A stretch of 16,680 nucleotides of DNA from an uncultured Ruminococcus sp. Lineage in GTDB: Bacteria > Bacillota > Clostridia > Oscillospirales > Acutalibacteraceae. Positions 6,727 through 14,186 of the stretch are shown here, in pieces. The first letter of the stretch is position 1; every line of letters begins with the position of its first letter. The stretch covers positions 1-16,680 of the forward strand of contig CAMGGF010000011.1 of NCBI GenBank assembly GCA_946055445.1, read 5' to 3'. A program made the position numbers and the translations under genes. Below the pieces are notes generated by a model. That model was not told the DNA's origin. It worked only from the letters and a program-made list of their open reading frames with translations, and did no database searches.

Positions 6727-6761
6727 AAAAAAACCACCGTCCCTCGGGGCGGCGTTTTTTT
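6727..6761. terminator. Bidirectional-looking intrinsic terminator
   Basis: A 7-bp GC-rich stem, CCGTCCC (6737-6743) and GGGGCGG (6746-6752), with one G-T pair, is flanked by seven A (6727-6733) and seven T (6755-6761). The A and T tracts make it work in principle on both strands. Rightwards it would end transcripts of the HydS module (about 260 bases after the PHP stop) and insulate the mraZ promoter. The loop is only two bases if all pairs form, so the top pair probably opens. Confidence 0.72.
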
Positions 6762-6814
6762 GCGCATTTTTGCCTGTCGGCGCGTTTTGCGCTTACGGGC
6801 TTTTCTTTTTTATC

Positions 6815-6832
6815 GATTTTTTCGAAAAAATC
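6815..6832. repeat. 18-base AT-rich perfect palindrome
   Basis: GATTTTTTCGAAAAAATC reads the same on both strands. Its core TTCGAAAAAA recurs at 6913-6922, and a related ATTTTTGGAAAAAT stem lies at 6877-6890. The group lies 80-150 bases upstream of the mraZ -35 element. It could be a protein binding site, a bent/UP-like region, or simply AT-rich drift. Confidence 0.55.
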
Positions 6833-6957
6833 ACCGCATTTGCGAAAAAAGATGAAAAATTGCCCCCACCACGCCGATTTTTGGAAAAATATGGATTTTT
6901 TTGTGCAATTTGTTCGAAAAAACTGTAAAAAATTCTCCGTTTTACGCAAAATAAATC

Positions 6958-6986
6958 TTGCATTTAGGCGCGGAATACATTATAAT
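6958..6986 (+). promoter_or_regulatory. mraZp: SigA-type promoter of the dcw (mraZ) operon
   Basis: TTGCAT (6958-6963) and TATAAT (6981-6986) are spaced by 17 bases: a perfect -10 and a 4-of-6 -35. Transcription would start near 6993, leaving a leader of about 90 bases before mraZ. It is the only clear promoter before the nine collinear dcw genes and probably drives most of them. Confidence 0.85.
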
Positions 6987-7013
6987 AAGAGCAAATAGGA
7001 GCGCATTTTCATA

Positions 7014-7033
7014 GAAAAGGCGAGAAAAGGTGA
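7014..7033. promoter_or_regulatory. Tandem 10-base repeat in the mraZ leader (possible MraZ operator)
   Basis: GAAAAGGCGA (7014-7023) is followed without a gap by GAAAAGGTGA (7024-7033), differing at one base. MraZ is known to bind its own promoter region at short G-rich boxes repeated about every 10 bases (TGGG-type in other bacteria). The period fits, but the sequence is not the TGGG type, so an operator role is a hypothesis. A second direct repeat, GTGTGAG, lies at 7058-7064 and 7073-7079 near the ribosome binding site. Confidence 0.4.
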
Positions 7034-7084
7034 ATTTTTCACTGCATTTTCCTGTTTGTGTGAGAGAAAGGAGTGTGAGGCAGC

Positions 7085-7495
7085 GTGTCTTTTTGGGGCA
7101 ATTATCCGCATACGCTGGATTCGAAAAACCGTTTGTTTATCCCCGCGAAGTTCCGCGACGGCTTGGGCGATTCTTTTGTGCTGTACGCGCCCAAAAACGA
7201 TAACTGCCTGTACGCTTATAATGTAAAGGATTGGGAAGATATCTGCGCGGAAGTGATTGAAAGCGGCGACTTGAATATGCAGCGTTACATTTTTGACGAT
7301 GCCGTTGCCGTTGAGCCGGATAAACAGGGTAGAATTACCGTGAAGGCGGATTTCTGCAAGCGCGTGGGGCTGAAAAAAGAAGTCACCGTAGCGGGCGTCG
7401 GCAAGCGCGTGGAAATTTGGGATACGCAAAAACGCGCCGAAGCAATGGCACGCGCCGAAGCGCTTTCGGAAAGTTATCCGCGTATTCATTTTTAA
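7085..7495 (+). CDS. mraZ: Transcriptional regulator MraZ
   Basis: First gene of the dcw cluster. MraZ is a ring-forming DNA-binding protein with two AbrB/SpoVT-like halves that represses its own operon. The 136-residue product shows both family signatures: GNYPHTLDSKNRLFIPAKFR (5-24) and DKQGRITVKADF (79-90), followed by a strand-rich end (VTVAGVGKRVEIWD, 100-113). It is slightly shorter than the usual ~143-150 residues. The start is GTG at 7085, with AAAGGAG at 7067-7073. It is driven by the promoter at 6958-6986. rsmH follows after 15 bases. Confidence 0.95.
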   Translation: MSFWGNYPHTLDSKNRLFIPAKFRDGLGDSFVLYAPKNDNCLYAYNVKDWEDICAEVIESGDLNMQRYIFDDAVAVEPDKQGRITVKADFCKRVGLKKEVTVAGVGKRVEIWDTQKRAEAMARAEALSESYPRIHF

Positions 7496-7510
7496 CGGGG
7501 AGTGCGGACG

Positions 7511-8431
7511 ATGGAATTTACGCATATTCCCGTGCTGTTTCAGGAAACGATCGATTCTTTACACATAAAGCCCGACGGGGTGTATGTAGATTGCACGGCG
7601 GGCGGCGGCGGGCATTCCAAAGCAATTTTGGAACGCCTTTCCGAACAGGGTACGCTCATTGCCATTGACCGTGACCCCGAAGCAATAGAAATTTTACAGG
7701 CGCGTTTGGGGGCGTTCCCGCAAGCGCGCATTGTGCACGATACCTTTAATCATATCGGCACCGTTTTGGGTGAAACACGCGCAGACGGTATCCTCGCTGA
7801 CCTCGGTGTCAGTTCGCACCAGTTGGATACCGCAGAACGCGGATTTTCGTTTCACAAGGACGCGCCTCTGGATATGCGTATGAGCAAGACGGGGCTTTCG
7901 GCTTACGATGTGGTGAATACTTACAGCGAAGCGGCACTTTCCAAAATTTTGTTTGAATACGGCGAAGAAAAATTCGCCAAAAGTATTGCGCGAAACATTG
8001 TGAAAAGCCGTGAAACCAAACCGATTGCCACAACCTTTGATTTGATTGATGTAATCAAGGCGTCTATGCCGCAAAAGGCGATGCGTGACGCGCACCCTGC
8101 ACGGCGCACTTTTCAGGCGATACGCATTGAGGTGAACGGTGAACTTACCCAACTCGATACGGCGCTCGACGCGATGTTTGACGCTTTGCAGGTCGGCGGC
8201 ATTCTGTCGGTGATTACCTTTCACTCGTTAGAGGACAGAATGGTCAAACAACGGTTTAAGCGGTTCGCGCAAGGCTGTACTTGCCCCAAGGATTTCCCCG
8301 TTTGCGTTTGCGGCAACACGCCGCGCGGCGAAATCCTCCTGAAAGGGCTTGCGCCCAGCGAACAGGAACTCCAAGAAAACTACCGTGCGCATTCGGCAAG
8401 ATTGCGAAGCATTCAAAAAATAAGAGAATAA
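7511..8431 (+). CDS. rsmH: 16S rRNA (cytosine(1402)-N(4))-methyltransferase RsmH
   Basis: Methylates N4 of C1402 in 16S rRNA using S-adenosylmethionine (formerly MraW). In the 306-residue protein the SAM-binding loop is DCTAGGGGHS (27-36), with the acidic ribose contact in AIDRDPEAIE (51-60), then DLGVSSHQLD (97-106) and GFSFHKDAPLDMRM (111-124). HPARRTFQAIRIEVN and FHSLEDRMVK complete the family set. I prefer ATG at 7511 over GTG at 7502 because the GGGGAG site (7497-7502) is then eight bases away instead of overlapping the start codon. It belongs to the mraZ operon; ftsL follows after a short gap. Confidence 0.96.
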   Translation: MEFTHIPVLFQETIDSLHIKPDGVYVDCTAGGGGHSKAILERLSEQGTLIAIDRDPEAIEILQARLGAFPQARIVHDTFNHIGTVLGETRADGILADLGVSSHQLDTAERGFSFHKDAPLDMRMSKTGLSAYDVVNTYSEAALSKILFEYGEEKFAKSIARNIVKSRETKPIATTFDLIDVIKASMPQKAMRDAHPARRTFQAIRIEVNGELTQLDTALDAMFDALQVGGILSVITFHSLEDRMVKQRFKRFAQGCTCPKDFPVCVCGNTPRGEILLKGLAPSEQELQENYRAHSARLRSIQKIRE

Positions 8432-8469
8432 CACAAATTTCGGTGTGCATATAAAGGAAGGAAAGGATT

Positions 8470-8565
8470 ATGGCGAATTATCAAAAATACAGCGACGCGG
8501 ATTTTGCGCGCTTTGAGCCGAGAGCCTCGGCATAGAATCAAAATGCCGCGCACAAAATAGAACCG
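8470..8565 (+). pseudogene. ftsL: Ribosome-bound 5' part of ftsL cut off by an in-frame TAG
   Basis: ATG at 8470 has the best ribosome binding site in the area (AAGGAAGGAAAGG, 8454-8466), while the downstream ATG at 8566 has none. From 8470 the frame reads MANYQKYSDADFARFEPRAS-A, hits TAG at 8533-8535, and continues in the same frame as the ftsL body (NQNAAHKIEP, then M at 8566). So the natural start of ftsL appears to be 8470, with an amber codon as codon 22. CAG (Gln) to TAG is a single transition. The alternatives are a point mutation or sequencing error, suppression of TAG, or a 21-codon leader peptide with reinitiation 30 bases downstream. Confidence 0.7.
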
Positions 8566-9027
8566 ATGCCGCCGTTTGAAGAACAGCAAACGCCGCAAAT
8601 GGAATTGGTGCGGCGCAAGAAAAAAACGGTCGCCGAGGCGAAAGAAGAAATGCGCGCAGGCGCACGGCAAACGAGAAAAATACTGGCAATCGCGCTGTGT
8701 TTGCTTACGATGTTTGCGGCGCTTTTATACAGCCGCTTGCGTGCCGATGAACTCACGCGGGAAATTGACGCCGCCAACGCGCAGTTGAAAGTGGAACAGG
8801 GCGAAAATGTTCGCTTGAATATGCAACTTGATGCTATGATATCTTTGGAAAGAGTCGAGAATTATGCCAAAAACGAACTCGGTATGACGAAGGTGGAAGG
8901 GTATCAAATCGAATACATAGACCTTTCGGGGGCGGACAGTGTTACGCTTTCCGGCAACAAAACCGTGAAACCCTTGTCTGCAGAGGATACAGGCAAAAAA
9001 CTGTCGGAATATCTCAAGGGCGAATAA
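8566..9027 (+). CDS. ftsL: Cell division protein FtsL (septum-formation/DivIC-like)
   Basis: Small bitopic division protein that forms a coiled-coil complex with FtsB/DivIC and positions FtsW-FtsI. The 153-residue open part has a charged cytosolic tail (1-38, rich in K/R/E), one membrane helix (about 39-56: ILAIALCLLTMFAALLYS), then a coiled coil (about 58-100) ending in ISLERVENYAKNELGMTKVEGYQIEYI, the typical FtsL/DivIC close. The position between rsmH and ftsI is diagnostic. The start is uncertain: ATG 8566 lacks a ribosome binding site, whereas an in-frame ATG at 8470 has an excellent one but is separated by an amber codon (8533). The missing part would be only cytosolic tail, so the membrane helix and coiled coil survive. 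If TAG is read through, the full protein would be 185 residues. Confidence 0.82.
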   Translation: MPPFEEQQTPQMELVRRKKKTVAEAKEEMRAGARQTRKILAIALCLLTMFAALLYSRLRADELTREIDAANAQLKVEQGENVRLNMQLDAMISLERVENYAKNELGMTKVEGYQIEYIDLSGADSVTLSGNKTVKPLSAEDTGKKLSEYLKGE

Positions 9028-9038
9028 AATAGGTATAG

Positions 9039-9072
9039 AACGAGGGTTAAGGCAAATGCCTTAACTCTCGTT
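9039..9072. repeat. Strong 15-bp hairpin between ftsL and ftsI
   Basis: AACGAGGGTTAAGGC (9039-9053), loop AAAT, then GCCTTAACTCTCGTT (9058-9072) pair over 15 bases with a single G-T wobble. The next T-run (9092-9098) is 19 bases away, so this is not a classic terminator. It lies 12 bases after the ftsL stop and 56 before the ftsI start. It could be an RNA processing or stabilising element, a partial attenuator, or a dispersed repeat. Confidence 0.78.
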
Positions 9073-9128
9073 GATATGTTTACAGCCATAGTTTTTTTGG
9101 ATTATTTTGGAAAGGATTGGTGATTGCC

Positions 9129-11345
9129 GTGCAAAAACGCCCCTCAAAACAAATGGCAAAACGCGCCGCGTGGGCGCTTATGTTTCTTGCGGTTGCGTTT
9201 TTATACGGTATCGGCGCGCTGTTTTCCGCCTCGATTGTGCACGGGGAGGAATATCGCCTCAAAGCCGAGCGCAATCAACTTTCCGATACGGAAATTTCCG
9301 CACAGCGCGGCACGATATATGATTCCAATATGGAAGTGCTTGCGAAAAGTGCTTCGGCATGGCTTGTGTATGTCAACCCCTCTAAAATCACCGATAACGA
9401 GCAACTGGAATTGGTGGTTTCGGGGCTTTGCAGCATTTTAGGCGCGGACGAACAAAGCGTGCGCAATAAACTTTCCAAAACCGAAACCGGTTATCAAAAA
9501 ATTGCGGGCGAAGTGGAAACCGACACAAAAGATGCGCTCAAAGCGTATTTGACCGAGCATAAGGACAAAAAACTCTCTACCGTTGTGGGCATTGACCCCG
9601 ATACCAAGCGGTATTACCCGTATTCCTCGTTTGCCTCCACCATTATCGGCTTTACAGACAGCGACGACAACGGCGTCGGTGGGGTGGAAATGCAGTATAA
9701 CGATGTTTTGACCGGCGTTTCGGGCCGTGTGATTACGGCGAAAAATGCGCGGCAAGGCTCTATGTCGAGCGCCTACGAAACCACGTATGACGCGCAACCG
9801 GGCGTTGGATTGGTGCTGACGATTGACGAGGTTATCCAGTATTATTTGGAACAGAGTATGAGCCAGGCAATGGTAGATACAGGCGCAAAATACGCCTATG
9901 GGATTGTAATGGATGTCGATACGGGCGCAATACTCGGTATGACAAGCAAACCCGACTTCGACTTGAACAATCCGCGTGTGATTTCCAATCAAACAGTGGC
10001 AGAACGAATTGCCGCGATTGAGGACGCGACGGAAAAATCGAAAGAAACAAGCAATGCGTTGTATGCGCAATGGCGCAACCGTACAATCAGCGACACGTAT
10101 GAGCCGGGCTCGGTTTTCAAAACCGTTGTCGCTTCGGCGGCACTGGAAGAGGGCGTGGTAGATTTAAATACCACATTTACCTGCACGGGCGGCATTCAGG
10201 TTGCCAACCATTATCAAAAATGCTGGAAACCCGGCGGCCACGGGCACGAGGATTTAACACAGGGCTTAATGAACTCCTGCAACCCGTTCTTTATTACCAT
10301 CGGGCAAAAACTCGGCAAAGAAACATTTTTTAAATATTTCGAAGCGTTTGGATTTACGGAAAAAAGCGGTATTGACCTGCCTGCCGAAGCCAATCCCGTG
10401 GCGGGAAAAACCTACCACGCGCTTGAAAAAATGGGTATTTCGGAACTGTCTTCCAGTTCGTTCGGGCAGACTTTCCAAGTCAGCCCCATTCAAATGATTA
10501 CCGCAGTCAATACCATTGCAAACGGCGGCAAACTGATGCAGCCGTATGTGGTGGACGCGAAATTAGACAGCGAAGGCAATGTGATTGAAAAAACAACGCC
10601 GACTGTAAAGCGGCAGGTGATTTCCGAAAAAACCGCCTCTACCGTAGCCGGTATGATGGAAAGCGTTGTATCCATCGGTACAGGTAAAAACGCCTATATT
10701 GCGGGCTACCATGTCGCAGGAAAAACGGGTACCAGTGAAAAAATCGGTATTGAAGGCGCCTATATCGCCTCGTTTGCAGGTTTTGCCCCTGCGGACAATC
10801 CGCAGATTTCCATTTTGATTGCCATTGACGAGCCTGTCGGTGCACACGGCGGCGGCGCGGTAGCCGCCCCCATTGCAGGCGAATTGCTCGAAAAGATTTT
10901 GACATATCTCAATGTCGAGCCGCAATATGAAGACAAAGAAATCAGCAGTATTTCTTCCGTTGCACCGTCGCTTATCAATATGACGGTGAGCGAGGCAAAA
11001 AATGCGGCGTCAAAATTCAACTTGAAAGTCATCGGTAACGGCGACAAGGTGCTGTCGCAAACCCCCGCCGCAGGCCAGCAAATGCGCACAGGCGGCGTAA
11101 TTGCAGTGTACACCGAAGAGGGTGCGCTGAAAGAAACTGCGGTTGTGCCGAACCTTTGCAATATGTCTGTTTCCGAGGCCAACCGCGCCGCAGTGAACGC
11201 GGGCTTTAATATCCGCATTGCGGGCAATACCAATTCGGGTGAGGTGCTTTCCTACAAGCAAAGCATTGCGGAAAATACCGAAGCGGAAAAAGGCAGCGTC
11301 ATTACGGTATACTTTAAATCCAATGTGAATGTGGAAGACGGTTAA
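9129..11345 (+). CDS. ftsI: PASTA-domain penicillin-binding protein (FtsI/PBP2B/SpoVD-like transpeptidase)
   Basis: Class B penicillin-binding protein that cross-links septal (or spore cortex) peptidoglycan with FtsW/SpoVE. In the 738-residue protein an N-terminal helix (about 11-35) anchors it, and a dimerisation region follows (ISAQRGTIYDSN...). The transpeptidase has its three motifs: SVFK (S328-K331, nucleophile Ser328), SCN (383-385) and KTGT (532-535). Two C-terminal PASTA repeats follow (about 615-665 and 670-735: SLINMTVSEAKNAA and VPNLCNMSVSEANRAA). Two PASTA repeats are normal for Firmicutes PBP2B/SpoVD. GTG at 9129 is chosen because AAAGGA (9111-9116) lies 12 bases upstream; TTG 9117 and GTG 9120 would sit on the site. 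Division and sporulation homologs cannot be told apart by sequence alone, though the dcw position suggests division. Confidence 0.93.
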   Translation: MQKRPSKQMAKRAAWALMFLAVAFLYGIGALFSASIVHGEEYRLKAERNQLSDTEISAQRGTIYDSNMEVLAKSASAWLVYVNPSKITDNEQLELVVSGLCSILGADEQSVRNKLSKTETGYQKIAGEVETDTKDALKAYLTEHKDKKLSTVVGIDPDTKRYYPYSSFASTIIGFTDSDDNGVGGVEMQYNDVLTGVSGRVITAKNARQGSMSSAYETTYDAQPGVGLVLTIDEVIQYYLEQSMSQAMVDTGAKYAYGIVMDVDTGAILGMTSKPDFDLNNPRVISNQTVAERIAAIEDATEKSKETSNALYAQWRNRTISDTYEPGSVFKTVVASAALEEGVVDLNTTFTCTGGIQVANHYQKCWKPGGHGHEDLTQGLMNSCNPFFITIGQKLGKETFFKYFEAFGFTEKSGIDLPAEANPVAGKTYHALEKMGISELSSSSFGQTFQVSPIQMITAVNTIANGGKLMQPYVVDAKLDSEGNVIEKTTPTVKRQVISEKTASTVAGMMESVVSIGTGKNAYIAGYHVAGKTGTSEKIGIEGAYIASFAGFAPADNPQISILIAIDEPVGAHGGGAVAAPIAGELLEKILTYLNVEPQYEDKEISSISSVAPSLINMTVSEAKNAASKFNLKVIGNGDKVLSQTPAAGQQMRTGGVIAVYTEEGALKETAVVPNLCNMSVSEANRAAVNAGFNIRIAGNTNSGEVLSYKQSIAENTEAEKGSVITVYFKSNVNVEDG

Positions 11346-11391
11346 TATCTGTTTGGGTGTGAGAAGTGAAGCACTTTTAGGAGGAAGAAAA

Positions 11392-12822
11392 GTGAAAATT
11401 TCAGAATTATTGCAAAAAGTGCATACACAAAGCGCGTATACCGACGCGCAAATCACCGACATCACCGATAAGTCCAATGCGGTGACAAAGGGTTGCGTGT
11501 TCGTGTGCATTTGCGGCGCGCGTTTCGATGGGCATACCGTTGCCTGTGAAGCCGAAAAAAACGGTGCGGCGCTGATTGTTGCCGAGCATGACACAGGGGC
11601 TAAAAATCAGGTGATTGTTGAAAATACCCGCAGCGCGTATGCGCTTTTGTGCGCGGCATTTTACGGGTATCCCGCAGAGCACTTAACGCTCATCGGCGTA
11701 ACGGGCACCAACGGCAAAACCACCACCACAATGCTTTTGCACGGCGTGCTGACCAAAGCAGGCATTTCGGCAGGACTTGTGGGTACGGTGGAAAACCGCG
11801 TGGGCGAAACAGCGTATCCCGCGTCGCTCACCACGCCCGACTGCAAAGACTTGCAAAAACTGTTCCGTGAAATGGTCGACAGCGGCTGTACGCATTGCGT
11901 GATGGAGGTTTCCTCACAGGCGCTCGCACAGCACCGCGTAGACGGTTGTCACTTTAAAATCGCGCTGTTTACCAATTTAACGCAAGACCATTTGGATTAC
12001 CACGGCAATTTCGAAAATTATTTGCAGGCGAAAAAACAGTTGTTCCAAAAAGCCGATATTGCCGTTTTGAATGCGGATGACGAAAACGCAACGCGAATGA
12101 CCGAGGGATTGTCTTTGCAAACCGTGACCTTCTCCGTGCGGCAGGACAGCGCCGATTATACGGCGAAAAATGTGATTTGCAAAGCCGACGGCGTGCAGTA
12201 CGAACTTTTAGGCAAAGGCGACATCGGGCGCGTGCAGTTAAAAATTCCGGGGCATTTTACAGTGTATAACTCTATGGGCGCGGCGATTTGCGCTATTGAG
12301 GCCGGTTTGCCGTTTGAACAGGTGTGCGCGCTTTTGGCGCAGTCACGCGGCGTGCCGGGGCGCGTGGAGGTCGTGCCGACCGATACCGACTATACGGTGC
12401 TTATCGACTATGCGCATTCGCCTGACGGGCTCGAAAATGTAATTTCTTCTTTGCGGGAAGTGACGGAACACCGTATTATCACCGTGTTCGGTTGCGGTGG
12501 GGACCGTGACCGCACCAAACGCCCGAAAATGGGCAAAATTGTCGGGGATTTGGCAGATGTTGCTGTGGTGACCTCTGACAATCCGCGCAGTGAAAATCCC
12601 GATGCGATTGTGCAGGATGTTTTGGCGGGTATGCCTGCTTGTAAAGCAAAAATCAAGGCAATTACCGACCGCACCGAGGCAATTCGCTATGCGCTGTCGA
12701 TTGCAAAGCCGGGCGATGTGGTTTTGCTGGCGGGTAAAGGACACGAAACTTACCAAATTTTAAATACGGGCAAAATTCATTATGACGAGCGCGAGGTTGT
12801 CGCGCAAATCTTGAAAGGGTAA
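11392..12822 (+). CDS. murE: UDP-MurNAc-L-Ala-D-Glu:meso-DAP ligase MurE
   Basis: Cytosolic Mur ligase that adds the third residue of the stem peptide. The 476-residue protein has an N-terminal UDP-substrate domain, the ATP-binding P-loop GVTGTNGKTTTT (102-113), the central region with SLTTPDC and VMEVSSQALAQHRVDG, and a C-terminal domain with GCGGDRDRTKRPKMG. DNPRSE (396-401) is the motif that selects meso-diaminopimelate rather than lysine, so the wall is of the DAP type, and AGKGHE follows. The start is GTG at 11392, seven bases after a perfect AGGAGG (11379-11384); an upstream in-frame ATG at 11329 overlaps ftsI and has no site. murF follows after five bases. Confidence 0.96.
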   Translation: MKISELLQKVHTQSAYTDAQITDITDKSNAVTKGCVFVCICGARFDGHTVACEAEKNGAALIVAEHDTGAKNQVIVENTRSAYALLCAAFYGYPAEHLTLIGVTGTNGKTTTTMLLHGVLTKAGISAGLVGTVENRVGETAYPASLTTPDCKDLQKLFREMVDSGCTHCVMEVSSQALAQHRVDGCHFKIALFTNLTQDHLDYHGNFENYLQAKKQLFQKADIAVLNADDENATRMTEGLSLQTVTFSVRQDSADYTAKNVICKADGVQYELLGKGDIGRVQLKIPGHFTVYNSMGAAICAIEAGLPFEQVCALLAQSRGVPGRVEVVPTDTDYTVLIDYAHSPDGLENVISSLREVTEHRIITVFGCGGDRDRTKRPKMGKIVGDLADVAVVTSDNPRSENPDAIVQDVLAGMPACKAKIKAITDRTEAIRYALSIAKPGDVVLLAGKGHETYQILNTGKIHYDEREVVAQILKG

Positions 12823-12827
12823 ACGGT

Positions 12828-14186
12828 ATGCGCTTGACGCTTCGTGAAATTGAACAGATAACGGGCGGTACGCTTTGCGGGCAGGATGGCGAAATACAAG
12901 CCGTCACCATTGACAGCCGCGAAATGCCGCAAAATGCTTTGTATGTCGCCATAAAAGGTGACCGCTTTGACGGGCACGATTTTTGCGCGGCGGCGGTGGA
13001 AAACGGCGCTGCGGCAATCGTCGGTGAGCAGGAATTGCACTTGGCTGTGCCGTATATTCGCGTCAAAAGCACGCGGCAGGCGCTTTTGGATATCGCAAAA
13101 CTGCACCGCAATCACCATAAAGATGTAAAGGTTATAGGCTTAACGGGTAGCGTCGGCAAAACCACCACCAAGGAAATGACCTACGCGGTGCTATCTGCAC
13201 AATATGAAACCGTGAAAACCGAGGGCAACCTCAATAACGAAATCGGTATGCCGAAAACGCTGTTTCGCATAGACGATTCCACCGAGGCGGCTGTGATTGA
13301 AATGGGCATGAACCATTTCGGTGAAATCGCGCGTATGACCGCCGCCTGTCAGCCCGATGCGGCAATTATTACCAATATCGGTGTATCCCATATTGAGTTT
13401 TTAGGCTCGCGTGACGGGATTTTACAGGCGAAAACCGAAATTTTAGAGGGTATGCAAACAGGTGCACCGTTGATTTTAAACGGCGATGACGATAAACTGT
13501 GGGGGTATGAAAACCCCGATTATAATTTGATTTATTTCGGCATTGATAATCAAAATGCCGATGTGCGCGCGGCGGATATCCGCGAAGAAAACGGCGAAAC
13601 CGCCTTTACCGTTTGCTTTGACGGCAAAACACAGGCGGTGTGCGTGCCGACCGTCGGTAAGCATAATGTGTATGACGCGCTTGCCGCCTTTGCGGCAGGA
13701 CTTGTTTTTGAAATTCCGCCCGAAAAAATTGCCGCAGGGCTTAAAAACTTTGCACCGGCGGGTATGCGTCAGCGCATACGGGAAGTGCAGGGGATTACCG
13801 TCATTGAAGATTGCTACAATGCCAGCCCCGACTCGCAAAAAGCGGCACTGAATGTTTTGTGCGCCGCAAAGGCAAAACGCAAAATCGCGGTTTTGGGCGA
13901 TATGTTGGAACTCGGCAGTTTTGCCGAAACCGCCCACCGTACCGTCGGCGAATATGCCGCTGAAAAACAGGTGGATTTGCTTTACTGCTACGGGCAAAAT
14001 GCCGCGTTTATTGCAGATGCGGCGAAAAACGCTGTAAAGACTTTACACTTTACAGATAAATCAGTGCTTTTTGATGCCCTGCTTTCCGAAATTCGCGCGG
14101 GCGATGCGGTTTTGTTCAAAGCAAGCCGCGGTATGGCGCTGGAAGAAGTTATTGAAAAACTCTATGGGGAGTGGAAGAAACAATGA
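12828..14186 (+). CDS. murF: UDP-MurNAc-tripeptide:D-Ala-D-Ala ligase MurF
   Basis: Adds D-Ala-D-Ala to UDP-MurNAc-tripeptide, completing the pentapeptide. The 452-residue length is typical. Visible motifs include the N-terminal substrate domain (RLTLREIEQITGG), the P-loop GLTGSVGKTTTKEM (104-117), EMGMNHFGEI and NASPDSQKAAL. The ATG at 12828 follows murE by five bases with AAAGGG at 12814-12819, and its TGA overlaps the mraY start (ATGA, 14183-14186), which suggests translational coupling. Confidence 0.96.
   Translation: MRLTLREIEQITGGTLCGQDGEIQAVTIDSREMPQNALYVAIKGDRFDGHDFCAAAVENGAAAIVGEQELHLAVPYIRVKSTRQALLDIAKLHRNHHKDVKVIGLTGSVGKTTTKEMTYAVLSAQYETVKTEGNLNNEIGMPKTLFRIDDSTEAAVIEMGMNHFGEIARMTAACQPDAAIITNIGVSHIEFLGSRDGILQAKTEILEGMQTGAPLILNGDDDKLWGYENPDYNLIYFGIDNQNADVRAADIREENGETAFTVCFDGKTQAVCVPTVGKHNVYDALAAFAAGLVFEIPPEKIAAGLKNFAPAGMRQRIREVQGITVIEDCYNASPDSQKAALNVLCAAKAKRKIAVLGDMLELGSFAETAHRTVGEYAAEKQVDLLYCYGQNAAFIADAAKNAVKTLHFTDKSVLFDALLSEIRAGDAVLFKASRGMALEEVIEKLYGEWKKQ

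Larger units (their letters stand above)
6470..7084. other. Repeat-rich intergenic region between the HydS module and the dcw cluster
   Basis: About 615 bases without a credible gene. From left to right it holds a GC hairpin (6503-6523), a 10-bp hairpin with a 2-base loop (6558-6579), a MITE-like inverted repeat (6606-6690), a GGCGGG/CCCGCC hairpin (6696-6715), a terminator (6727-6761), an AT-rich stretch with palindromes (about 6800-6930) and the mraZ promoter and leader (6958-7084). Small open frames on both strands here have low-complexity products built from the repeats; I do not regard them as genes. Confidence 0.7.

Noticed and set aside
6653..6949. Open frames of 88-98 codons on both strands in the repeat region
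   Set aside because: They cover the MITE-like repeat, the terminator and AT-rich tracts, give low-complexity peptides (including the typical repeat-derived HSERSEESQ), and have no credible start signals.
9079..9107. Candidate promoter TTTACA-17-TTATTT before ftsI
   Set aside because: The -10 is poor and the implied transcription start would lie only about 15 bases from the start codon, within or after the ribosome binding site.
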